Of a stretch of DNA of 64,000 bases, positions 16,712 to 26,205 are shown piece after piece. A model generated the notes under the pieces. That model was not told where the DNA came from, did no database searches, and worked only from the letters and a program-made list of their open reading frames with translations. Source of the DNA: Pedobacter psychrodurus. Its GTDB lineage: Bacteria > Bacteroidota > Bacteroidia > Sphingobacteriales > Sphingobacteriaceae. The position numbers were made by a program, and so were the translations under genes. Within the stretch, counting starts at the first letter, position 1. Every line of letters starts with the position of its first letter. Location: the NCBI RefSeq assembly GCF_004331735.1, contig NZ_SJSO01000010.1:95041-159040 (forward strand), read 5' to 3'.

Positions 16712-19700
16712 TATCTTCTACTTCTTCAGTTAATGGATGTTCTTCTTCAATTTTGATCAGCTTGTGTTTGGCAGCTATTGTTCCAAATACATAATACAAT
16801 CCAGGAATAATAACTACTCCGAAAATGGTACCGAAAAGCATACCGCCGGCAGCAGCAGATCCAATAGTTCTGTTACCTATTTTTCCAGGTCCGGAAGCAA
16901 TCATTAAAGGGATTAAACCAGCAATAAAGGCAAATGAGGTCATTAAAATCGGGCGGAAACGCACACTTGCACCTTCCATTGCTGCCTTTAGAACCGTTGC
17001 CCCCTGAGCGTGCCGCTGTGCAGCAAACTCCACAATAAGCACGGCGTTTTTACCGAGTAAACCGATCAACATCACCATCGCAACCTGCGCATAAATATTG
17101 TTTTCCAATCCCAATAACTTTAGGAACAGGAAGGCTCCAAAGATACCTGCCGGTAAGGAAAGGATAACCGAAAGAGGCAAAATGAAACTTTCGTATTGTG
17201 CAGCCAGAACCAGGTAAACGAAGCCCAAACAGATCAGGAAGATATAAATGGCTTCGTTACCTCTTGATACCTCATCTTTAGATATACCTGCCCAATCAAT
17301 ACCGAATCCTCTTGGAAGTGATTTCTTAGCCACCTCAGTAATGGCTTTAATGGCTTCGCCCGAGCTGTAACCTGGAGCAGATTGTCCGCTGATCTCCGAA
17401 GCATTATACATGTTGTGCCTGGTAATCTCTGATAAACCATATACTTTCCGCATTTTGATAAAAGCTGAGAAAGGCACCATTTCATCGCGGTCGTTTTTAA
17501 CCGAGAGTTTTAAGATATCCCCTGGTAAAGCCCTGTACTGAGGCAATGCCTGCACAATTACTTTATATTGGTGGTCGTATTTAATAAAGCTGGTTTCGTA
17601 ATTACTACCTACAAAAGTGGAGAGTGTATTCATCGCGTTATCGATGCTCACTCCTTTTTGTTGCGCAATATCGTTATCAACATCTAACATGTACTGAGGG
17701 AAACTCGCACTGTAGAAAGTAAACACAGAAGATAACTCTTTACGTTTGTTCAGCTCCCTTACAAAATCGTTGGCAACAGTTTCCATCTTTTTATAATCGC
17801 CGCTACCTGCCTTATCCAATAAACGAAGTTCGAAACCTCCCGCAGCACCATAACCAGGAACGGCTGGTGGTTGGAAAAACTCGATAGTTGCACCAGGAAT
17901 AGATTTTGATTTCTCTTCAAGTTCTTCGATAATCTCTACTGCTGAGTGTTTACGTTCGCTCCAATCTTTCAGGTTGATTAAGCAGGTACCTGAGTTAGAT
18001 CCTGTACCTTCTGTTAGGATCTCATATCCAGCCAAAGATGAAACAGATTTTACGCCATCAATATCTTCGCACATTTTCTGCAGTTTCTCCGCAATCTGAT
18101 CGGTACGTTCTAAAGTAGATCCAGGAGGCGTTTGGATAATGGCATAAACCATTCCCTGATCTTCGTTCGGAATAAAACCTGATGGTACGCTTCCACTTAA
18201 TCCCCAAACACCTAAACAAAAGGCGACCAATATTCCAAAGGTTAATATCCTTCGGCTTACTACTTTGGTTAGTACCCGTTCATATTTGCCCGAAAGTTTA
18301 GCAAAACCATTGTTAAAACCGTCTAAAAAGCGATCAACAATGGTCTTCTTTTTCTTCGATGCATGGTTATTCTTCAACATAATAGCACATAAAGCAGGCG
18401 TAAGTGTTAACGCCACAATACCCGAAAGGATAATTGCTGTTGCCATGGTGATAGAGAACTGGCGATAGAAAATACCTACTGGCCCCGACATAAAAGCTAC
18501 CGGGATAAATACCGATGCCATTAAAAAGGTAATCGCAATAATTGCACCGCCAATTTCTTTCATAGCCTCTTGAGTAGCCCTCAATACCGAGAGTTTTCGG
18601 TTATGCTCCATCTTGGCGTGTACCGCTTCTATTACCACAATCGCATCATCTACCACCACACCAATCGCTAATACTAAGGCGAATAAGGTAATCAGATTGA
18701 GCGTAATGCCGAAGAACTGCATAAACACAAAGGTTCCGATTAAGGATACTGGAACAGCAATAGCTGGAATGAGGGTTGAACGCCAATCGCCAAGAAACAG
18801 GAATACTACTAAACCCACCAAGATAAAGGCTTCGACAAGGGTGTGGATTACTTTTTCTATCGAGGCATCCAGAAATTTAGAAACGTCGTAACTTACTTCA
18901 TAATCCAATCCCTTAGGAAAAGAGCTCGATTTAATCTCGGCCATTTTCGCCTTCACATCTTTAATTACCTGACTGGCGTTACTACCGTAGGATTGTTTCA
19001 ATACAATCGCTGCCGAAGCCTTTCCGTTTAACGTAGAATATAAATTGTAGGCAGAAGCGCTAAAATCTACATCAGCCACATCTTTTAAACGCAGCAATTC
19101 GCCATTGGCACTGGCCCTTAACACCACATTTTCATAGCCTTGCTTGGTACTAAAACGTCCGGAATATTTTAACACATATTCGAAAGCCTGAGACCGTTTA
19201 CCAGAACTCTCACCGGTTTTACCTGGCGACGCCTCTAAACTTTGCTCATCAAGCGCTTTCATCACTTCATCTACAGAGATTTTATAAGCCTGCATACGGT
19301 CGGGTTTAAGCCAGATCCGCATGGCATAATCCCTATCACCCAAAATATCGGCAAAACCCACACCATCAACCCTTTTCAACTCAGAAAGCAAGTTGATATC
19401 GGCATAATTGTAAAGGAAGTTCTGGTTCATTTTAGGGTCTTTACTGTACAAATTGATGTACATTAACATGTTAGACTCCTCGCGGGTGATTTTTACCCCC
19501 TCACGAACTACCAAAGGAGGAAGTTTATTGGTAACGGCCGCTACACGGTTCTGTACGTTAAGCGAAGCCTGATTGGGATCGGTACCTAAGTTAAATACTA
19601 CCTGGATGGATGCTTCACCATCGTTACCGGCATCAGAGGCAATATATTTCATGCCTGGCACACCGTTAAGCGCACGTTCGAGCGGAATAACCACCGATTT

Positions 19701-19874
19701 GATCAACAACTCGTTATTTGCCCCCGGGTACTCTGCCGTAATATTAACTTTAGGTGGCGAAATAGAAGGGAATTGTGTAACGGGCAGGTAGCTGATGGCC
19801 AACACCCCAAGAAACACAATGACAAGCGATATTACTATAGAAAGGACGGGCCTTTGTATGAATTTACTAAACAT
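16704..19874 (-). CDS. RND efflux pump, AcrB/HAE1 family
   Basis: An inner membrane proton-driven exporter of 1056 residues. It starts with the typical MFSKFIQRPVLSIVISLVIV and carries twelve TM helices in two halves. TM4 has the proton-relay pair in AIGVVVDDAIVVIEAV, and the second half shows the counterpart GLLGKNAVLIVEFA. Periplasmic porter and docking domains lie between TM1-2 and TM7-8. Length and residues place it in the hydrophobe/amphiphile branch, not the heavy-metal branch. The substrate range (drugs, detergents, solvents) cannot be predicted. It sits 24 nt after the adaptor gene. No local regulator gene is present. Confidence 0.96.
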   Translation of the reverse strand: MFSKFIQRPVLSIVISLVIVFLGVLAISYLPVTQFPSISPPKVNITAEYPGANNELLIKSVVIPLERALNGVPGMKYIASDAGNDGEASIQVVFNLGTDPNQASLNVQNRVAAVTNKLPPLVVREGVKITREESNMLMYINLYSKDPKMNQNFLYNYADINLLSELKRVDGVGFADILGDRDYAMRIWLKPDRMQAYKISVDEVMKALDEQSLEASPGKTGESSGKRSQAFEYVLKYSGRFSTKQGYENVVLRASANGELLRLKDVADVDFSASAYNLYSTLNGKASAAIVLKQSYGSNASQVIKDVKAKMAEIKSSSFPKGLDYEVSYDVSKFLDASIEKVIHTLVEAFILVGLVVFLFLGDWRSTLIPAIAVPVSLIGTFVFMQFFGITLNLITLFALVLAIGVVVDDAIVVIEAVHAKMEHNRKLSVLRATQEAMKEIGGAIIAITFLMASVFIPVAFMSGPVGIFYRQFSITMATAIILSGIVALTLTPALCAIMLKNNHASKKKKTIVDRFLDGFNNGFAKLSGKYERVLTKVVSRRILTFGILVAFCLGVWGLSGSVPSGFIPNEDQGMVYAIIQTPPGSTLERTDQIAEKLQKMCEDIDGVKSVSSLAGYEILTEGTGSNSGTCLINLKDWSERKHSAVEIIEELEEKSKSIPGATIEFFQPPAVPGYGAAGGFELRLLDKAGSGDYKKMETVANDFVRELNKRKELSSVFTFYSASFPQYMLDVDNDIAQQKGVSIDNAMNTLSTFVGSNYETSFIKYDHQYKVIVQALPQYRALPGDILKLSVKNDRDEMVPFSAFIKMRKVYGLSEITRHNMYNASEISGQSAPGYSSGEAIKAITEVAKKSLPRGFGIDWAGISKDEVSRGNEAIYIFLICLGFVYLVLAAQYESFILPLSVILSLPAGIFGAFLFLKLLGLENNIYAQVAMVMLIGLLGKNAVLIVEFAAQRHAQGATVLKAAMEGASVRFRPILMTSFAFIAGLIPLMIASGPGKIGNRTIGSAAAGGMLFGTIFGVVIIPGLYYVFGTIAAKHKLIKIEEEHPLTEEVEDNV

Positions 19875-19898
19875 AAAATAAGTATGGAGGGTGGTAGA

Positions 19899-20981
19899 TT
19901 ATTCTGTTTTCAATCTCAATTGTTTCATCACTTCCTGAGGCTGCTGGAATTTGAAGGCAATTTTATCATCGTCTTTTACCTTCTGCACCCCTTCAAGCAA
20001 TATTTTATCATCCGTGGTGATGCCATCGCCAATGATGTACAAATCTGGCACCTCGCCTGCAATGGTGATGGCTCTGGAATGTACTTTGTTATTTTTATCA
20101 ATCACAAAAACATAAGTTTTATCCTGAATATCGTAAGTAGCCTTTTGTGGAATTACCAAGGCATTTTTTAAGGGCACTACCATCTGGATCTTGCCCGTTT
20201 CTCCATTTTTAAGCAAGTTATCAGAATTGTTAAACCTTGCTCTGAAAGCGATGTTTCCTGTCTCATTATCGAATTCGCTTTCGATTACTTCAACCTTACC
20301 TTTCGATTTCAGTAACTCGTTATTTGCCAATAACAGGCTAACTTCTTGCTGACCTTTTGCCTTTGCAGTACTCTGGTAATTCAGGTACTCTGGCTCAGAT
20401 ACATTGAAATAGGCAAAAACCTGGCTGTTATCTGAAAGACTGGTCAATAAGGCACCTTCATCAACCAAGCTACCCAGTTTTAAAGGAATACGATCGATGG
20501 TACCATCAAAAGGCGCCCTGATTTCGGTATTGGATAAATGAAATTTGGCCAATGAGGTTTCGGCATTTGCCGATTGTAGTTTGGCTTTAGCCATAGCCAG
20601 TTCATTTTTAGAAACGATGTTTTTATCAGACAGTAATTTCGTGTTTTCTAATTCAATTTCTGCCGATTTAGTTTCGGCCTGTGCTTTTAACAACTCAGAT
20701 TGGGCCGCTTTAGGCATAATCTTAAATAACAACTGACCTGCTTTTACATGCTGGCCTTCATCTACATAAATATTTTGGAGATACCCCTTTTCCTGGGCTC
20801 TAACTTCGATATTCCTCACAGATTTAATCTGCGAAACATATTCCTTGGTAAACGAAGTATCCATTCTTAACGGTGTAGTTACCGCATAAGTAGCTACTTC
20901 TTCTTTTTCTTCTTTTTTCGAGGTACAACCCGTTACGTAAAGCAAAGTACATAAGCCTAAGCACATGACAACTCTTTTCAT
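19899..20981 (-). CDS. RND periplasmic adaptor lipoprotein (MFP)
   Basis: The membrane fusion protein of the efflux system, 360 residues, anchored as a lipoprotein (lipobox YVTGC). It shows the split lipoyl domain (EVRAQEKGYLQNIYVDEGQHVKAGQLLFKI and FDGTIDRIPLKLGSLVDEGALL), an alpha-helical hairpin at about 110-150 (KAQAETKSAEIELENTKLLS), a beta-barrel domain and the membrane-proximal domain. It is the first gene of the operon. The promoter should lie in the gap after 20981, where I see no clear TetR or other operator. Confidence 0.95.
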   Translation of the reverse strand: MKRVVMCLGLCTLLYVTGCTSKKEEKEEVATYAVTTPLRMDTSFTKEYVSQIKSVRNIEVRAQEKGYLQNIYVDEGQHVKAGQLLFKIMPKAAQSELLKAQAETKSAEIELENTKLLSDKNIVSKNELAMAKAKLQSANAETSLAKFHLSNTEIRAPFDGTIDRIPLKLGSLVDEGALLTSLSDNSQVFAYFNVSEPEYLNYQSTAKAKGQQEVSLLLANNELLKSKGKVEVIESEFDNETGNIAFRARFNNSDNLLKNGETGKIQMVVPLKNALVIPQKATYDIQDKTYVFVIDKNNKVHSRAITIAGEVPDLYIIGDGITTDDKILLEGVQKVKDDDKIAFKFQQPQEVMKQLRLKTE

Positions 20982-21689
20982 TTTTTTTTGTTAAATGGTT
21001 TTAATCTGATTTATTTTTTCTCTAATTAGCTTCCATCGGCAACCAATTTATGATGAAAAGCAGTCTACAACTTGTGTAGATGCTTAATTGATTTCAATAA
21101 ATTATGGTTACGCAATGGTTTAATTCGAGAGCGAAATAAATACAGATTTATGAAGTTATAATGAAGTTGAACTTCATGTTTGGATTAGATAAATTGTATT
21201 TTCATCAAATAAAAGATGATTTATTACAACAAACAGAACATTTACCTCCGCTTCTTGGACGGATTATCAGTTAACCGCTATATTTACATGAAGAAATGAT
21301 ACTTTTCAACCTAAACACTCCATTTTACGCTATTTTCAGAATGATGGTAAATTGTATTTGTTGACGATAAACTAACATAAGTTAACCAACAAACATAATT
21401 TTAAGCGGAGTTAAAGGAAGTTAGGCACGTACTACTCTTGTCATCCTGAGGGATAAATTATTGTATAAAAGTCAATAGGAATGACAGGGAATTTTAATGA
21501 ATTAATATATTGCATTAAGATTCCCGCCTGCGCGGGAATGACGATTATTCTATTGGAATCTGTCAGTTGTAGCAGAGTCGAAGGATTATTTGGAGTGAAA
21601 GGCCGCTAAGCGATCAAGGCTATTTAACATTAGACCAGAATCATCTTAATGACCTTAATTTCTTAATGATCTGTAGGATGATACCAAAA
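20982..21689. repeat. 708-bp intergenic gap with composite repeat
   Basis: No gene is visible. The part next to the efflux operon is AT-rich leader DNA. From 21437 to about 21590 lie TTGTCATCCTGAGG, AATAGGAATGACAGGG, GATTCCCGCCTGCGCGGGAATGACG (a hairpin-forming unit) and GGAATCTGTCAGTTGTAGCAGAGTCGAAGG. These are the units of the 7.5-kb repeat in the same order, with small substitutions. Confidence 0.75.
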
Positions 21690-22193
21690 TCACTTAATAA
21701 AGTAACCCTTAATTACCGAGAAAAGATAGATCAAAATTACCCAGCCTGCTATCACAAATTTCGGCCATGCAATAAAATCTGTTCGCCAAAATTCAGCCAG
21801 ATTTCCTGGGTGATGGAAACTGTGGAGTAGCCTGATATTCTCCATAATATCCAGTGAGCCAATTAAGAATGCCAGAAATAAATTAAGCCGCAGCAATTCA
21901 TTTAGCCAACTCCTTTTTTCTCTTTGCATTTGTGAGTTAGATAGCGTCATGATGAGCAGTACATATACCAATATAAATAGAAAATCGAGGTATGTATTCT
22001 TCTGCGCGATGTTTAAAAGGCTCTGATCGCCATAGAGCGTATCGCTCCAAAGCGAAATAATTTCCACTCCTGTATCTTTATTGGCAAGCTCCAGGCTGAT
22101 GATTCCTTTTCCACTGAAGTGCTGAAGTATCTTCCCTTGAAAGGACATCACCGCACAAACGATGATAAATACTAGGATCAATATCTTTTTCAT
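21690..22193 (-). CDS. small integral membrane protein, unknown
   Basis: A 167-residue membrane protein with about four hydrophobic segments (residues about 3-17, 72-84, 104-116 and 143-165). The soluble loop between the first and second contains LELANKDTGVEIISLWS. I do not recognise a family. Its ATG overlaps the stop of the SGNH hydrolase gene by 4 nt (ATGA), so the two are translationally coupled, suggesting a joint role. It is the last gene of a three-gene operon. Confidence 0.75.
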   Translation of the reverse strand: MKKILILVFIIVCAVMSFQGKILQHFSGKGIISLELANKDTGVEIISLWSDTLYGDQSLLNIAQKNTYLDFLFILVYVLLIMTLSNSQMQREKRSWLNELLRLNLFLAFLIGSLDIMENIRLLHSFHHPGNLAEFWRTDFIAWPKFVIAGWVILIYLFSVIKGYFIK

Positions 22194-23407
22194 TTCTGGC
22201 CTCCTTCCTGTTGTTTTACAACTTCTATAACTGCACTTCCATTTTTATTTGGATTGTTAATACAGTGAATAAAGGCTGCTGCTGTTTTTTTGAAATGTTT
22301 AGGCAATGGATGCAATTCATCTGTCCAACCGTTTTCACCAACTGATCCTCTTGAATCGATATGGAATACCCTATTCTCACCTAACATTTCACTAAAAACG
22401 CGACCGATATCAATCATCATTTCGTTAAAGAGGTAAATCATCGCATAAACAATTTTGCGCTGATCTTCGGGGTCGTAAATCCCCCTGAGTTGCAAAGGTG
22501 TTTTTAGCCATCCCCCATGTCCGAGAAAAGTTCGTGCAAACAACCTGTACCATTTAAGTGGATTATATCCTGCTATTTTTTTATCGCTGGGAATGGCGTA
22601 ATCGTAACCTTGTGTAATAATTTGTATCCCTGGAAATTTACCGTGTTCACCCTTGCCTTTGCCCCCGGTAAGAATCCCATTTATAATAAAGTAATACTGG
22701 AGCTGAAAAAAGGCCAGTAAAGCATAAAAATCTTTAGATATGAACTGGGTACCTCTTTGAAAGTCCTCTGGTTTATCTGGTGTGTTAGCCGCGTTCTGAT
22801 ACAAATATTTCGCAAATGCACTATTTTCAAATTCATTAGAGTCTCCTTTGTGTGTAACCATTGCTGCTATTCTCCGGTTTCCAACCAGGTCATTTCCTCC
22901 CCCGCTAATGATAAATACATCGGGTTGGAGCGTAGAAAGCTGTTCGACATATTTTTTGGCACTAACCATATTCATAAGCCAATCGCCTCCAGAGGCCAGA
23001 CTATAAACAGCCATATTCTCTTCCATAGAAACCCAGTCGATAACATCGCTTAAAAGAATAGGATAATTGAACCAAGAATCGCCCTCTACTACCACCACCC
23101 TGTTTTTAAGTCCGTTATGTTTGGCCGTATGTTTACGAAAGTTATTTTTTACCTTTTTTATAAAACGGGTATTACGCTGGCTATTCTTCAATGCATCTAC
23201 TTTGGCCATAATCGGTTCTAGGGCTGCTATTTTACGCACTTGCTCCAGATTAAGATCGTAGATGTGTTGAATAATTTCAGAAAGATCAAACTCATTAATT
23301 TCAGGCCGCAATTTAATAAGTTCACTAACCGTAATTTTGTTATTGAGCAGTTTATCGATAAGATCTTTTTTTATTGCAGGATCCATGGCTTCACGATCGT
23401 TGTTCAT
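22190..23407 (-). CDS. SGNH/GDSL-type hydrolase with helical N-domain
   Basis: A 405-residue protein. Residues about 105-390 have the SGNH hydrolase blocks: block I VVVEGDSWFNYP with the nucleophile Ser111, block III SGGGNDLVGN supplying Gly and Asn, and block V DELHPLPKHF supplying the Asp-His pair. The first 100 residues are charged and helical (repeated Leu/Ile, basic end), unlike the signal peptide common in this superfamily, so it appears cytoplasmic. The block order and spacing are right, but the protein is longer than ordinary lipases/esterases of the group. It is translationally coupled to the next membrane protein gene and follows the M19-like gene after 27 nt. Confidence 0.78.
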   Translation of the reverse strand: MNNDREAMDPAIKKDLIDKLLNNKITVSELIKLRPEINEFDLSEIIQHIYDLNLEQVRKIAALEPIMAKVDALKNSQRNTRFIKKVKNNFRKHTAKHNGLKNRVVVVEGDSWFNYPILLSDVIDWVSMEENMAVYSLASGGDWLMNMVSAKKYVEQLSTLQPDVFIISGGGNDLVGNRRIAAMVTHKGDSNEFENSAFAKYLYQNAANTPDKPEDFQRGTQFISKDFYALLAFFQLQYYFIINGILTGGKGKGEHGKFPGIQIITQGYDYAIPSDKKIAGYNPLKWYRLFARTFLGHGGWLKTPLQLRGIYDPEDQRKIVYAMIYLFNEMMIDIGRVFSEMLGENRVFHIDSRGSVGENGWTDELHPLPKHFKKTAAAFIHCINNPNKNGSAVIEVVKQQEGGQK

Positions 23408-23434
23408 ATCATTTTCTTTAGGTTAATTATGCTA

Positions 23435-24853
23435 TTACCTGAAATTTTTCTCCATAAAACTGAGCATATTACCGCTCATAAACTTCTCTACAATTTCTTC
23501 ACCGGAGATTAGGTTACCTGGCATCGACATGGTATAATCTGGATTTTCAACAAAGGCATTTGCATGGATAAGAAGCCTGTCTTTCAGTAATCCAAAGTCA
23601 GCAGAGGTCCATATCCCATCAATAGGATTAACAATGCCATCGTTGTCGCTTCCCAAACATTGGATATCCCAGGCCGGAAGTCTATTGATATCAAGCAGCA
23701 CCGCAATATAGCGGATTTGTCTCCACACAAATAGTGCAGCATGGAGCAAGATTGCCTCACTCCCAAGGTGCTTTCTAAAGAGTGCAATTTCATGACTACT
23801 GGCAATACGCCGCTCATCTAACTGTATCCCAAACAGTCCTTCACTTTGTGCAATAAGTACAATCTCGAGATCAGAGAAGTTAATATCTGCACTTAAAAAC
23901 CAGTTATAAGCATAATCATCGCCACATATTGCTCCATGACTAACAATTACGGGTATGTGCTCATTTTTGTATTCCTGGTCTAAAAGCTCGAAATATTCCT
24001 TTCTGGCCACAATGCTCATATGTTTAATATCAATAAGGATTCGCTTTCCGTTTGTTTTAGCTAACAAAGCCCTTATCATATCCTTACCCAATGCATTGAG
24101 ACCTTTTCCAAGCATTTCACTTTGATTGGTGATCAGTTTCACTGAAAAATCGGTTAAACTAGCTGCATGCCCACATAATCCATTATAAAAATGATGGGCA
24201 AAAGTGATAAACAAAGGGCAGTGTGGCCATGCCTTTACCTTAGCCAGGTTATCCATTAAACTTTGTTTTACTAAAGGATCGTCGCTTCCTACATCTTCAA
24301 AGCGATTGTAAAGTGCGTGCATCCCTTCAAAAGATAATCCGATGTATACGGTATAGGCCTCATCATCTGTGCTTTGGGCAATATGTTGAAAATCTATTAA
24401 TAATACATACCTAAGTTTCTTCGATCCAAAAGTGAATATTCTTCCATCTAAAGCCTTTAAAAAAGCATATTCATTTTCGAGGTCGGTAAAATACCCATTG
24501 TTTTGATCCTGAATATAATGTATACGCTCTTTTCCTATGCCAGTAACCAGGTTTACACTATCTGTTACCAAATCACCAGGTAAGGCATTTTTCCTGACAA
24601 ATCCTTTTTCAAAAGGATAGAGTGAACAGAAAACAAGTCCAACACCTCCTTTTTCAAGCGCCTGAATACCTGCTTGAGGAAAGCTGGTAATACCTAAAAT
24701 TTTATTCAGAATCTTTTTAACAAATGGTGGATTACCATAGAAATAAATGCAATCTTTTACCAAAGGGTCTGCGCCAGGTATCCTGTCAGGAAAGCTACGT
24801 CCGTAAGGTTTCATCGAAGGATGGCAATGTAAATCTGCAATAGAAATATTCAT
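23435..24853 (-). CDS. M19-like metal-dependent hydrolase
   Basis: A 472-residue amidohydrolase-fold protein. The N-terminus SIADLHCHPSMKPYG carries a metal-binding HxH-type site. Later come ILIDIKHMSIVARKEYF and PVIVSHGAICG, which resemble the His-bearing strands of membrane dipeptidase (peptidase M19), and near the C-terminus CLGSDNDGIVNPIDG, with an Asp as expected for the last ligand. It is longer than bacterial M19 dipeptidases, with insertions around 100-230. An ATG 15 codons upstream is possible, but 24853 gives the compact start directly before the HxH motif. It is the first gene of the three-gene operon. The substrate is unknown. Confidence 0.68.
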   Translation of the reverse strand: MNISIADLHCHPSMKPYGRSFPDRIPGADPLVKDCIYFYGNPPFVKKILNKILGITSFPQAGIQALEKGGVGLVFCSLYPFEKGFVRKNALPGDLVTDSVNLVTGIGKERIHYIQDQNNGYFTDLENEYAFLKALDGRIFTFGSKKLRYVLLIDFQHIAQSTDDEAYTVYIGLSFEGMHALYNRFEDVGSDDPLVKQSLMDNLAKVKAWPHCPLFITFAHHFYNGLCGHAASLTDFSVKLITNQSEMLGKGLNALGKDMIRALLAKTNGKRILIDIKHMSIVARKEYFELLDQEYKNEHIPVIVSHGAICGDDYAYNWFLSADINFSDLEIVLIAQSEGLFGIQLDERRIASSHEIALFRKHLGSEAILLHAALFVWRQIRYIAVLLDINRLPAWDIQCLGSDNDGIVNPIDGIWTSADFGLLKDRLLIHANAFVENPDYTMSMPGNLISGEEIVEKFMSGNMLSFMEKNFR

Positions 24854-25038
24854 GAGCTGAAAGGTTTTAGATGAAATACTCCCTAAGGCACAGCACAAAA
24901 ATCCGCTTGGGGATAATACTGGGTAATATTAAGTCAAGTGAAAAATACAGCACTCAACCGCAGATACCGGTCCGCTTTTACATCAAAAGCATACTGTTAT
25001 CGAATACGTAAATATAACGGAACACCCAATAGATTCCA

Positions 25039-25110
25039 ATACCCGCTAATAGGTATAAAATCTAATTGTACGCTATCGAAAAAGCACCATAAATACCGGC
25101 TAATGGGTAT
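25039..25110. promoter_or_regulatory. two 18-bp palindromic sites in a divergent promoter region
   Basis: Two copies of an interrupted palindrome, ATACC-N8-GGTAT, lie at 25039-25056 (ATACCCGCTAATAGGTAT) and 25093-25110 (ATACCGGCTAATGGGTAT). Their starts are 54 bp apart and 16 of 18 positions are identical. They sit between the divergent genes starting at 24853 (minus) and 25252 (plus), so they are good candidates for operators of an unidentified regulator. A half-like ATACCGGT is at 24964. No other function is visible in this 398-bp gap. Confidence 0.6.
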
Positions 25111-25251
25111 TTGTATTCTGCCCGACATTGGTTAAATTGCATAATCAATACAAACTACTGTTACACCCTAAAGAATAAGTTAGCGCTATCTGATTAAGGA
25201 AGTACAGCTAATTGATTGTATAAACAACTGATTATTTAAGCCTCTCCTACC

Positions 25252-26205
25252 ATGAAATATTTAGTTACACTTGCCATCTTGGTCATTTTTAATGGTAGAA
25301 CCTATGCCCAAAAAGATTGGGTTTATGCGCCATATTTCAGTTTCGGACTTAATTTAAATCTTAACTATGGAAAGAAGCAAACTTTTCCCGGCGTAAACCT
25401 GTATGGTGGTTTTGCGGTGAGTGCCGAATACAGGAATAGCTTTATTGCCAACTATGGAGGGAGTATTTCTATATACAGAAGAACTGTTGGCACTAATCTG
25501 AATCCTTTAATTGATAATATTGAGATAGACTTTACCAACTCTATATCTGCAGGATATGGTGGCAAACCGCTAAGTTATAAAAAACTGATACGCACGATGC
25601 AGAATTCTGCTTTCTATAACCTTAACTTAAACAATAATTACTTTGGCCTGCTATCTACCAATATTGTTCTCAACAACCATCGGCGCAACCAAGTGGTGGG
25701 CTCGGTTACCCTTTCTGGCCCAGGACTTAGCTTTAATTATTATAATGATGGTGCTGCGCCTGTAAAATGGTTTGGCATTGGTGATGGTTTTGATCGCTGG
25801 TGGACAGGTGGCGGTTCATTTTTTGTACACTCCCGCAGGGCTTTTAATTATGGGGAATTAAGTTTCGATCAGTTTACCGGCTACCAGCCATTTTTGTTCG
25901 AACTTTCAGAAATTATCGGTATTGATGTCCCTCCATATTCGGAGGCGAAGGATGATCAGTCTAGGAGAAAAAAAGATTCGAATTACAACAGCTCTCAATA
26001 TCATCTGAGGATTGGATTGAACGAGCATTTTAGTGTTGATGCAGGTGTATTGGGTTCATTAAGGGTTGGTGAAAACGGAACTATATTTTCTTTTCAAGAT
26101 CTTATACATGTGATTGGCAAAATGCCTTTGCATCCAAATAACGATGTGAACAGGGTTTTTATTGGAGGATCATTTAATAATATCAATTATGTTAAAGTTA
26201 AATAG
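25252..26205 (+). CDS. secreted beta-rich protein, possible type-23 toxin-like fold
   Basis: A 317-residue exported protein with a signal peptide (cleaved after GRTYAQ). The mature part is rich in aromatic, Gly and Asn residues in alternating patterns (FGLNLNLNYG, YRNSFIANYGGSISIY, GPGLSFNYYNDGAAP), as in outer-membrane-associated beta structure. The segment GDGFDRWWTGGGSFFV followed by YGELSFDQFTGYQP resembles what I remember of the 'polymorphic toxin type 23' domain of Bacteroidota, but I could not verify this. There is no N-terminal delivery module, so a toxin role is doubtful. It is the first gene of a plus-strand series and overlaps the next gene by 17 nt. Confidence 0.6.
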   Translation: MKYLVTLAILVIFNGRTYAQKDWVYAPYFSFGLNLNLNYGKKQTFPGVNLYGGFAVSAEYRNSFIANYGGSISIYRRTVGTNLNPLIDNIEIDFTNSISAGYGGKPLSYKKLIRTMQNSAFYNLNLNNNYFGLLSTNIVLNNHRRNQVVGSVTLSGPGLSFNYYNDGAAPVKWFGIGDGFDRWWTGGGSFFVHSRRAFNYGELSFDQFTGYQPFLFELSEIIGIDVPPYSEAKDDQSRRKKDSNYNSSQYHLRIGLNEHFSVDAGVLGSLRVGENGTIFSFQDLIHVIGKMPLHPNNDVNRVFIGGSFNNINYVKVK

